In this document: positions 1 to 8,345 of the stretch, in pieces | Numbering within the stretch: position 1 is the first letter of the stretch | Layout: each line of letters starts with the position of its first letter | Assembly: GCA_032718475.1 (NCBI GenBank) | Contig: JAUCBJ010005092.1 | Coordinates: 31,315-95,314 of the forward strand | Direction: 5' to 3' | From: Nemertoderma westbladi | Lineage: Eukaryota > Xenacoelomorpha > Nemertodermatida > Nemertodermatidae | Length of the DNA stretch: 64,000 bases | Translations under genes and position numbers: made by a program | The notes under the pieces: model-generated | What the model was told of the DNA's origin: nothing | The model's database searches: none | Seen by the model: the letters and a program-made list of their open reading frames with translations, nothing else

Positions 1-448
1 GTATTCTTAACATGGTAAACTGCAAAGTGGAATATAACAGCAGAAAGTCTTGTACACTTCACATATGGGCCCCTTATTGTAATGTTGAGTTTAAATACCA
101 CTGATACTGTATGGTGGTGTATATATGTAGGTCTTTGCTAGAGGTGTTTACTAGGTAATTAATTACCCGACAACATTTACCGGTAAACATTTATTACGCT
201 ATTGATATTCATAAAACTAAAAGTAGATATTATTACCCTCGTGTTTACCGCTAGGTAATACCTAAATTTACTGGGAGAGGGGTAGGGAGTTATTAATCAT
301 TTGCACATTATATATTTTCCCCTTAAATTATGTCATTTGGTTGAATTTTGCTACACTAAAGGAGCTCCAGAAACATGTGCAGTAATGTGGGAGACGGTCT
401 GCTGGAAAACTTTGTACAGGCAACACGTTCGTGGGGCCATCGCGCAGG
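1..448. other. AT-rich flank without a recognised gene
   Basis: I see no gene here. The stretch is AT-rich and contains two short perfect palindromes, GGTAATTAATTACC (154-167) and TTTACCGGTAAA (176-187). A GTGTTTAC...CTAGGTAAT pattern occurs near 144-159 and again, diverged, near 241-260, so a short stretch may have been duplicated about 100 bp apart. The last 100 bases are less AT-rich and run into the 45-bp direct repeat that borders the LINE insertion. Confidence 0.6.
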
Positions 449-493
449 ACGAGGCTCAGTTATGAGATAAAGATTAAAATTGAGCAATTCTAT
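449..493. repeat. 45-bp target-site duplication, left copy
   Basis: This 45-base stretch, beginning ACGAGGCTCAG and ending GCAATTCTAT, is repeated without mismatch at 1620-1664. The bases outside the two copies differ (G before the left copy and T before the right; GTTC after the left and CCCA after the right). Direct repeats bounding a 5'-truncated LINE with a simple-repeat tail are what target-primed reverse transcription leaves. Forty-five bases is long for such a duplication. The first A could instead belong to the TAG tail. Confidence 0.85.
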
Positions 494-1567
494 GTTCAGC
501 ATACTTTCATTATATGGGATTCCTGATGAAATTATTGCAGCAATCAGATCAGTATACGATGGTTCGACAACATTTGTGTCTACTGTTGACGGTGACACAG
601 AACCATTTGAAGTGTTATGGGGCGTCCTCCAAGGAGACACACTTGCACCATTCTTGTTCATTATTGTGGTTGACTATGTTCTACGCATGTCCTTAGATCA
701 TCATAATGATGATGGGGTGATGATAACTCCACCTACTGGCTCCAGAAGTCGAGGAAATCCTGCCAAGTACCTAACTGATCTAGACTTTGCTGATCACTTA
801 GGAGTACTCTCAGAATCATTAGAGGGAGCCCAACGGCTCCTCAGCTCACTAGAACATGCTGCTTCTAGTGTTGGTCTTTTTATTAACTCCAGAAAGACCA
901 AAATTTTGACAGTTAACTTTGAAAGTCCTCAGCAAGTCTCTGATCGGATGAGCATAAGCTCAAAAGATGGTATGCTTGAGCATGTGGATGACTTCTGTTA
1001 CTGGGATCATGGATCCGGAATAATACGTAAGGATACGATCGAATACGTAAGGGAAAGGCATGGGCAGCCTTAAATAGGCTTTCCAGGATTTGGAAGTCAC
1101 CGAGAATTAATCGGAAACTTAAGGTCCGATTATTTAGAGCAGCAGTAGTTCCAGTACTCCTCTATGGGAGTCCATGCTGGGCTCTAACTGCTGAGGACAC
1201 CAAATCTCTGGATGGCACATTCACAAGAATGCTAGGCCGGGTTCATTGTGTCAAGTACAATGCACAAATCTCCAACCAGACACTATATAACATTGGAGGT
1301 GTCTCATTGGTTCCCCCAAGCTTGACACTAGAACAAAATCGCCTCCGCTTTGCAGGACATTGCTTTCGCCGTGAGGACCAGCCAGTGCATAATCTTGTAC
1401 TTTGGCAGCCTCATGGAGTGAATAAGCATGGTGGACAGCCCATGACTTTCTTGAGACGCATCTTAAAGGACTCAGGCCTTAAAGATGCGGATGATCTAGC
1501 AAATGTCATGGGTGATAGGGAGTTGTGGCGGTGCAATTTTGTTGACAAGCCGGCACAGCATTCTTAA
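494..1567 (+). pseudogene. Reverse transcriptase C-terminal part, frameshifted
   Basis: The frame enters from the flanking repeat (an in-phase codon starts at 480) and runs to a stop at 1071-1073. Visible RT motifs, numbered from 480, are YGIPDEI near residues 12-18, the GVLQGDTLAP motif at 48-57 (usually GxRQGDPLSP), and LDFADHL at 101-107. FADD is the usual catalytic form; here the second aspartate is histidine (CAC at 795-797), which should abolish catalysis. GLFINSRKTK follows at 132-141. After a frameshift within about 1022-1052 the homology resumes two frames on, with a thumb-like VLLYGSPCWAL segment near 1153-1185 and then LRFAGHCFRR and DRELWR motifs typical of LINE C-termini, ending at 1567. 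Truncation, the active-site change and the frameshift together make it a pseudogene. Its family as a LINE RT is certain from the motifs; the clade is inferred. Confidence 0.9.
1022..1052 (+). repeat. 11-bp direct repeat at the RT frameshift
   Basis: AATACGTAAGG occurs at 1022-1032 and again at 1042-1052, 20 bp apart. A 20-bp insertion shifts the frame by two, which is exactly the shift between the frame of the upstream RT motifs (codon start 480) and that of the C-terminal segment (open through 1229-1567). The simplest reading is that a 20-bp duplication-type insertion broke the frame. The bases between the copies are not a perfect duplicate of the neighbouring sequence, so the event may be older than its flanks. 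Confidence 0.6.
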
Positions 1568-1597
1568 AAATGCAGCTGCAATGCAGCATGCCGATCC

Positions 1598-1619
1598 TAG
1601 TAGTAGTAGTAGTAGTAGT
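1598..1619 (+). repeat. (TAG)7 LINE tail microsatellite
   Basis: Seven uninterrupted TAG units (1598-1618) plus a T directly follow the short 3' UTR and directly precede the right-hand direct repeat. A simple-repeat tail in place of poly(A) is known from several LINE clades, and here it marks the 3' end of the insertion. Confidence 0.85.
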
Positions 1620-1664
1620 ACGAGGCTCAGTTATGAGATAAAGATTAAAATTGAGCAATTCTAT
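1620..1664. repeat. 45-bp target-site duplication, right copy
   Basis: All 45 positions are identical to 449-493. It starts directly after the TAG tail and ends before CCCAAAATCGG, which would be the sequence downstream of the empty site. Perfect identity implies the insertion is not very old, even though the copy itself is broken. Confidence 0.85.
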
Positions 1665-1999
1665 CCCAAAATCGGTACTTAAGAAATTTAAATAAATAAA
1701 TAAGAAAATTAACCAAACCGCCAATAAGAATAAATCAAAGAAGAGAGGAAAGTTAATTACATTTAGATCAATTCAAAACAGAAGTTCTTATAAGAAAGTA
1801 CCAGAAGGTCTTATACTCTAAAATAATTAATTTCCATTAAAAGACAGGCTTGAAAATGCCGTTTTTACCCCAACCAACTTAATTAATTTTAATTTAATTA
1901 ATCAAATCAAATCAAATAAAAAAAAATGGATTAATTTAATTAATAAACTGCTATTATCTTAGCTTCTCGAAGGCCACACGGAAATTCAACTTGGAAAAT
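1665..1999. other. AT-rich spacer
   Basis: No gene is visible. The stretch 1875-1950 is built almost entirely from A, T and AATT-type words: TTAATTAATTTTAATTTAAT, a short run of AATCA repeats, an A-run, then ATTAATTTAATTAAT again. The two AATT-rich halves are near inverted complements and could fold back on each other. Confidence 0.55.
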
Positions 2000-2185
2000 T
2001 TCTAAACTTTTGCCAGACTATATATATGTACCAAGTTTGGATAGATTTCATTGATATTTGGCAGAGTTATTAACGTTTAAAATTGAACACAAGAGCACAG
2101 AACGACAGAACGACAGACACACAGATTGAGTTAGTGGTACCTGTATGCTAAGCTCGCTTTCTTTCGTCGCTCGCCCCGCCCCACA
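2000..2185 (+). repeat. Diverged inverted repeat, left arm
   Basis: The reverse complement of this arm aligns with 3171-3334. The best core is left 2001-2037 against right 3297-3331: both read as AACTTGGTAC, then a TATATAG or GTATGTAG stretch, then GGCAAAAGTTTAGA, with a two-base gap and a few substitutions. A second matching block is the inner end: GGGGCGAGC...GACGAAAG...CTTAGCATA on the complement of 2141-2180 against 3175-3212. The middle is more diverged. This looks like a terminal or dispersed inverted repeat and not chance. Confidence 0.65.
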
Positions 2186-3170
2186 ACAAAGCACCGCCAC
2201 TTGAACCCAGTATTCCCCATGCGATAACAGTAGCCTACCGTATGCAGTACTCATGAGAATGGCTCCCGCTGGCGGTAACGTAAGAGCTAGGCAGCCAGGC
2301 CTGTATTAGTCATTTGTGTAAAGTTGTGTCCGAGTTCGCTCGACCTACAGTAGTACTGTAGTAGTATAAAGTTATACTGGTATCGGTACTGATGTTGGTT
2401 ATCAAAAGTTTCACTTTCGGGCTGAGACCAACTACGTACACGGACGGTACTACTGATTTGTGATTGTTTCTAAGTAACAATTAATTACAAATATCTCAAC
2501 GAGTTTAAATATCTTACAGCGTTTTGGTTCTCTGTTAGCTAGCTGGCTGCTGGGTATATCAAAGGTTTCTAATGCTGCAATAAGCGTTGCCATTTTCGCC
2601 GAATATCTAATATCATTAACATGAACTCATAGCAAACTAGGTACACAACACACACATGGATATTTCGACTTAAGAGATAAATATCTGAATCCGTGGTTGT
2701 CAAGATAATGCATATATAATGATTCATATATGTTCTTTATTACTGATAAAATAATTATCAAAATTGTGTATTTTTGTCGTACTGACCAATAAGTTTATAG
2801 GATATGTTTAACCCTATTGTGCAAACTTTGTATACACATCTACATCGAATGTGAATGTTGTTCGTTAAAATGGTGGAAAATATAATGAAAGGAAAGAAAG
2901 GAGTACAAGGGTAGCTTGTAACGCCTATGTGCTGCATAATTCTAAGCAACTCTAAGATGGTAATTGTATACTTATTCACAATAATTATGTAATGACCAAT
3001 ATGTAGGCCTATTGATCAGTAATACATTGTGAATCGCAGCAAACGTCTATATTTTTGTTAGGTCTGCTGGTTTTGGCAATAAAATACCGAGACATTCTAA
3101 ACAACTTCGCTAGTTAAGTAACCATTGTATTTATATTATACCATGAACCCTGCATCTGCATAGCAAGCTG
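2186..3170. other. Interior between inverted arms, no recognised gene
   Basis: About 985 bp without a convincing reading frame. The only frame of any length (73 codons, - strand, 2758-2979) has low-complexity composition and no recognisable motif. Two adjacent perfect hairpins lie at 2345-2361 (CTACAGTA, G, TACTGTAG) and 2363-2378 (AGTATAA, AG, TTATACT). If the flanking arms are terminal inverted repeats, this is the body of a non-autonomous element; otherwise it is unique sequence between two inverted repeat copies. Confidence 0.4.
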
Positions 3171-3334
3171 GTGTGGGGCGAGCCACGAAGTGAGTAAAGC
3201 CTTAGCATATGGGTGCCATTAACGAGTAGTCTGTCGTCGTCGTCTTAAATATTTGATCGCTATAAAACTCGGTTATTCCTTGATGAAATTAAACGAAACT
3301 TGGTACGTATGTAGTCCGGCAAAAGTTTAGAAAG
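3171..3334 (-). repeat. Diverged inverted repeat, right arm
   Basis: Partner of 2000-2185 in the opposite orientation. GTGTGGGGCGAGC (3171-3183), CCTTAGCATA (3200-3209), AACTTGGTAC (3297-3306) and GGCAAAAGTTTAGA (3318-3331) match the complement of the left arm in the same order and with similar spacing. I found no obvious target-site duplication outside the arms. Confidence 0.65.
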
Positions 3335-3944
3335 AATCGGAAGTTTGGTAAAAAACGAACGAACGCAACGAGTTTACAGTGGATACGAGTATCCATCTGC
3401 CATAAATCAGCAGTTACTCTCACAGTTTTGAGACTTTGCATAGTTATAAAGGTCGTTAGTCTCCGTTTAGGGAAATTATTTTAAGACGTAGCAGGACGAA
3501 CGCAACGAGGCTAATCAAGGAGAAGAGTATTGTAAAACTAAAAATGTCATACTTAACTTAAATAGCTCTAGTTAGAAGGTTTACAAATGACAGTTAAAGT
3601 GTGTAAGGGCAAACTGAAATGGATCTCTGTTTTTACAACTAGTTTATCACAAACTGATAGCATCGCCTTCACTCATATATATTTTGGGAAAGAGGGTTTT
3701 CGTATATCTAATAGAGATTAGTATAATGTACTTTCTAATTTAGGCTCTCGTGCTGCTCGAAGGCACCACAAACGTGTATGTACCGCCAATGAATCTGGTG
3801 CCTACAGTAAGAGCCCAGTAGGAACCGCTATAGCAGAACAGGCTCTGCTGCCAATAATAAATTTACCCTTGATTGTTTATTTAGACATCGTTTCACCCTT
3901 TCGTATTCGAAAGTCTTTAGCAAATCTCCGACTCAAAGATTATA
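3335..3944. other. Spacer with a doubtful open frame before the array
   Basis: GAACGCAACGAG occurs twice (3361-3372 and 3498-3509), suggesting a small duplication. From 3722 to 3946 one + frame is open for 75 codons between stops at 3719-3721 and 3947-3949, with no ATG. A possible splice acceptor (CTTTCTAATTTAG, AG at 3742-3743) lies near its start. The translation resembles nothing I know. Its stop lies in the first GGTAG of the array, and it is not in phase with the frame that stays open in the array. A 75-codon gap between stops can occur by chance, so I do not call a gene. Confidence 0.3.
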
Positions 3945-3992
3945 GGTAGCAGAAGTCTACATGAGCTGAGCAACCCGAGGCCATACACTAAT
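3945..3992. repeat. First array unit, 48 bp, 3-bp deletion
   Basis: The leftmost unit reads AGAAGTCTACAT where the norm is AGAAGTCTTCTACAT, so one TCT of a TCTTCT direct repeat is missing. The second unit carries TTCAACAT in place of TTCTACAT. Decay at an array edge is expected because edge units escape homogenisation. The same 3-bp loss appears independently at 56371-56376. Confidence 0.85.
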
Positions 3993-4217
3993 GGTAGCAG
4001 AAGTCTTCAACATGAGCTGAGCAACCCGAGGCCATACACTAATGGTAGCAGAAGTCCTCTACATGAGCTGAGCAACCAGAGGCCATACACTAATGGTAGC
4101 AGAAGTCTTCTACATGAGCTGAGCAACCCGAGGCCATACACTAATGGTAGCAGAAGTCTTCTACATGAGCTGAGCAACCAGAGGCCATACACTAATGGTA
4201 GCAGAAGTCTTCTACAT

Positions 4218-5341
4218 TAGCTGAGCAACCAGAGGCCATACACTAATGGTAGCAGAAGTCTTCTACATGAGCTGAGCAACCAGTGGCCATACACTAATGG
4301 TAGCAGAAGTCCTCTACATGAGCTGAGCAACCCGAGGCCATACACTAATGGTAGCAGAAGTCTTCTACATGAGCTGAGCAACCAGAGGCCATACACTAAT
4401 GGTAGCAGAAGTCTTCTACATTAGCTGAGCAACCAGAGGCCATACACTAATGGTAGCAGAAGTCTTCTACATGAGCTGAGCAACCAGTGGCCATACACTA
4501 ATGGTAGCAGAAGTCCTCTACATGAGCTGAGCAACCAGAGGCCATACACTAATGGTAGCAGAAGTCTTCTACATGAGCTGAGCAACCAGTGGCCATACAC
4601 TAATGGTAGCAGAAGTCTTCTATATGAGCTGAGCAACCAGTGGCCATACACTAATGGTAACAGAAGTCTTCTATATGAGCTGAGCAACCAGAGGCCATAC
4701 ACTAATGGTAGCAGAAGTCCTCTACATGAGCTGAGCAACCAGAGGCCATACACTAATGGTAGCAGAAGTCTTCTACATGAGCTGAGCAACCCGAGGCCAT
4801 ACACTAATGGTAGCAGAAGTCTTCTACATGAGCTGAGCAACCAGAGGCCATACACTAATGGTAGCAGAAGTCTTCTACATTAGCTGAGCAACCAGAGGCC
4901 ATACACTAATGGTAGCAGAAGTCTTCTACATGAGCTGAGCAACCAGTGGCCATACACTAATGGTAGCAGAAGTCTTCTACATAAGCTGAGCAACCAGAGG
5001 CCATACACTAATGGTATCAGAAGTCTTCTACATGAGCTGAGCAACCCGAGGCCATACACTAATGGTAGCAGAAGTCTTCTACATGAGCTGAGCAACCAGA
5101 GGCCATACACTAATGGTAGCAGAAGTCTTCTACATTAGCTGAGCAACCAGAGGCCATACACTAATGGTAGCAGTAGTCTTCTACATGAGCTGAGCAACCC
5201 GAGGCCATACACTAATGGTATCAGAAGTCTTCTACATGAGCTGAGCAACCAGAGGCCATACACTAATGGTAGCAGAAGTCTTCTACATGAGCTGAGCAAC
5301 CCGAGGCCATACACTAATGGTAGCAGAAGTCTTCTACATTA
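4218..5341 (+). repeat. Block with TAG-variant units
   Basis: Several units here have GAG changed to TAG at unit position 1 (for example 4218-4220 and 5339-5341; others near 4413, 4882 and 5137). The single G-to-T change puts a stop in the open + frame and, through TCA to TAA, a stop in the open - frame as well. The variant is clustered here and again near 26 kb, 29.4 kb, 32.6 kb and 57.3 kb, which fits local spread by block duplication. Confidence 0.75.
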
Positions 5342-5486
5342 GCTGAGCAACCAGAGGCCATACACTAATGGTAGCAGAAGTCCTCTACATGAGCTGAGCA
5401 ACCAGAGGCCATACACTAATGGTAGCAGAAGTCTTCTACATGAGCTGAGCAACCCGAGGCCATACACTAATGGTAGCAGAAGTCTT

Positions 5487-7330
5487 CTACATAAGCTGAG
5501 CAACCAGAGGCCATACACTAATGGTAGCAGAAGTCTTCTACATAAGCTGAGCAACCAGAGGCCATACACTAATGGTAGCAGTAGTCTTCTACATGAGTTG
5601 AGCAACCAGAGGCCATACACTAATGGTAGCAGTAGTCTTCTACATGAGCTGAGCAACCCGAGGCCATACACTAATGGTAGCAGAAGTCTTCTACATGAGC
5701 TGAGCAACCAGAGGCCATACACTAATGGTAGCAGAAGTCTTGTACATGAGCTGAGCAACCCGAGGCCATACACTAATGGTAGCAGAAGTCTTCTACATGA
5801 GCTGAGCAACCAGAGGCCATACACTAATGGTAGCAGAAGTCTTCTACATGAGCTGAGCAACCCGAGGCCATACACTAATGGTAGCAGAAGTCTTCTACAT
5901 GAGCTGAGCAACCAGAGGCCATACACTAATGGTAGCAGAAGTCTTCTACATGAGCTGAGCAACCAGAGGCCATACACTAATGGTAGCAGAAGTCTTCTAC
6001 ATGAGCTGAGCAACCCGAGGCCATACACTAATGGTAGCAGAAGTCTTCTACATGAGCTGAGCAACCCGAGGCCATACACTAATGGTAGCAGAAGTCTTCT
6101 ACATGAGCTGAGCAACCAGAGGCCATACACTAATGGTAGCAGTAGTCTTCTACATGAGTTGAGCAACCCGAGGCCATACACTAATGGTAGCAGAAGTCTT
6201 CTACATGAGCTGAGCAACCAGAGGCCATACACTAATGGTAGCAGAAGTCTTCTACATAAGCTGAGCAACCAGAGGCCATACACTAATGGTAGCAGAAGTC
6301 TTCTACATAAGCTGAGCAACCAGAGGCCATACACTAATGGTAGCAGAAGTCTTCTACATGAGCTGAGCAACCCGAGGCCATACACTAATGGTAGCAGAAG
6401 TCTTCTACATGAGCTGAGCAACCCGAGGCCATACACTAATGGTAGCAGAAGTCTTCTACATAAGCTGAGCAACCAGAGGCCATACACTAATGGTAGCAGA
6501 AGTCTTCTACATAAGCTGAGCAACCAGAGGCCATACACTAATGGTAGCAGTAGTCTTCTACATGAGCTGAGCAACCCGAGGCCATACACTAATGGTAGCA
6601 GAAGTCTTCTACATGAGCTGAGCAACCCGAGGCCATACACTAATGGTAGCAGAAGTCTTCTACATAAGCTGAGCAACCAGAGGCCATACACTAATGGTAG
6701 CAGAAGTCTTCTACATAAGCTGAGCAACCAGAGGCCATACACTAATGGTAGCAGAAGTCTTCTACATGAGCTGAGCAACCAGAGGCCATACACTAATGGT
6801 AGCAGAAGTCTTCTACATAAGCTGAGCAACCAGAGGCCATACACTAATGGTAGCAGAAGTCTTCTACATAAGCTGAGCAACCAGAGGCCATACACTAATG
6901 GTAGCAGAAGTCTTCTACATGAGCTGAGCAACCCGAGGCCATACACTAATGGTAGCAGAAGTCTTCTACATGAGCTGAGCAACCCGAGGCCATACACTAA
7001 TGGTAGCAGAAGTCTTCTACATAAGCTGAGCAACCAGAGGCCATACACTAATGGTAGCAGAAGTCTTCTACATAAGCTGAGCAACCAGAGGCCATACACT
7101 AATGGTAGCAGTAGTCTTCTACATGAGTTGAGCAACCAGAGGCCATACACTAATGGTAGCAGTAGTCTTCTACATGAGCTGAGCAACCCGAGGCCATACA
7201 CTAATGGTAGCAGAAGTCTTCTACATGAGCTGAGCAACCAGAGGCCATACACTAATGGTAGCAGAAGTCTTGTACATGAGCTGAGCAACCCGAGGCCATA
7301 CACTAATGGTAGCAGAAGTCTTCTACATGA
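5487..7330. repeat. 30-unit (1,530-bp) higher-order duplication
   Basis: Rare variants recur in order with a constant offset of 1,530 bp. AAG units at 5493 and 5544 match 7023 and 7074, the AGT plus TTG unit at 5598 matches 7128, and the CTTGTACAT unit at 5742 matches 7272. This is a block duplication of at least 5 to 6 units at a distance of 30 units. Confidence 0.85.
6250..7110. repeat. 4-unit (204-bp) higher-order repeat
   Basis: Pairs of AAG-variant units (unit position 1) alternate with GAG units: the first AAG of each pair lies at 6258, 6462, 6666, 6819 and 7023. The spacings are 204, 204, 153 and 204 bp, so one copy has lost or never had one unit. Confidence 0.85.
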
Positions 7331-7939
7331 GCTGAGCAACCAGAGGCCATACACTAATGGTAGCAGAAGTCTTCTACATGAGCTGAGCAACCAGAGGCCA
7401 TACACTAATGGTAGCAGAAGTCTTCTACATGAGCTGAGCAACCAGAGGCCATACACTAATGGTAGCAGAAGTCTTCTACATGAGCTGAGCAACCAGAGGC
7501 CATACACTAATGGTAGCAGAAGTCTTCTACATGAGCTGAGCAACCAGAGGTCATACACTAATGGTAGCAGAAGTCTTCTACATGAGCTGAGCAACCCGAG
7601 GCCATACACTAATGGTAGCAGAAGTCTTCTACATGAGCTGAGCAACCAGAGGCCATACACTAATGGTAGCAGAAGTCTTCTACATGAGCTGAGCAACCAG
7701 AGGCCATACACTAATGATAGCAGAAGTCTTCTACATGAGCTGAGCAACCAGAGGCCATACACTAATGGTAGCAGAAGTCTTCTACATGAGCTGAGCAACC
7801 AGAGGCCATACACTAATGGTAGCAGAAGTCTTCTACATGAGCTGAGCAACCAGAGGCCATACACTAATGGTAGCAGAAGTCTTCTACATGAGCTGTGCAA
7901 CCCGAGGCCATACACTAATGGTAGCAGAAGTCTTCTACA

Positions 7940-8345
7940 TGAGCTGAGCAACCCGAGGCCATACACTAATGGTAGCAGTAGTCTTCTACATCAGCTGAGC
8001 AACCCGAGGCCATACACTAATGGTAGCAGAAGTCTTCTACATGAGCTGAGCAACCCGAGGCCATACACTAATGGTAGCAGTAGTCTTCTACATCAGCTGA
8101 GCAACCCGAGGCCATACACTAATGGTAGCAGAAGTCTTGTACATGAGCTGAGCAACCCGAGGCCATACACTAATGGTAGCAGTAGTCTTCTACATCAGCT
8201 GAGCAACCCGAGGCCATACACTAATGGTAGCAGAAGTCTTGTACATGAGCTGAGCAACCCGAGGCCATACACTAATGGTAGCAGTAGTCTTCTACATCAG
8301 CTGAGCAACCCGAGGCCATACACTAATGGTAGCAGAAGTCTTCTA
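7940..8345. repeat. 2-unit (102-bp) higher-order repeat
   Basis: Units with AGCAGTAGTC followed by CAG at unit position 1 occur at 7992, 8094, 8196 and 8298, exactly 102 bp apart, separated by ordinary units of which two carry the CTTGTACAT variant. The CAG change stops the - frame but not the + frame. Confidence 0.85.

Larger units (their letters stand above)
494..1619 (+). mobile_element. 5'-truncated non-LTR (LINE) retrotransposon copy
   Basis: The insert is 1,126 bp and starts inside the reverse transcriptase reading frame, so everything upstream (endonuclease and N-terminal RT) is missing, as expected of a 5' truncation. It carries the RT palm motifs, the thumb and C-terminal region, a stop at 1565-1567, a 3' untranslated segment of only 30 bases, and a (TAG)7 tail. 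Perfect 45-bp direct repeats lie directly outside both ends. The 3' segment includes the palindrome TGCAGCTGCA (1571-1580) and two copies of ATGCAGC (1570 and 1581), which might form a structure read by the RT. The very short 3' UTR, trinucleotide tail and RT motifs fit an RTE-like clade, but a CR1- or jockey-like element is not excluded. The copy cannot be autonomous. Confidence 0.9.

Noticed and set aside
356-661. 101-codon frame on the - strand
   Set aside because: It spans the target-site duplication and runs antisense to the reverse transcriptase; part of it reappears in the frame at 1506-1724 only because of the 45-bp direct repeat.
514-696. 60-codon + frame inside the LINE
   Set aside because: It is an out-of-frame shadow of the reverse transcriptase frame that carries the recognisable motifs.
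2048-2254. 68-codon - strand frame
   Set aside because: It lies mostly inside the left inverted-repeat arm, has no recognisable motif, and is of a length expected by chance.
2758-2979. 73-codon - strand frame with hydrophobic stretches
   Set aside because: AT-rich sequence gives such Ile/Leu/Tyr-rich frames by chance; I see no homology, start context or neighbour to support it.
3832-3850. Hairpin AGCAGA...TCTGCT as a terminator or RNA structure
   Set aside because: Six-base arms with a six-base loop and no T-run or conserved context are expected by chance in several hundred bases.
4007-5110. Leucine-rich membrane protein read from the - strand
   Set aside because: The hydrophobic 17-residue period is the antisense translation of the satellite unit and changes from W to G or L to H with the same substitutions that mark unit types.
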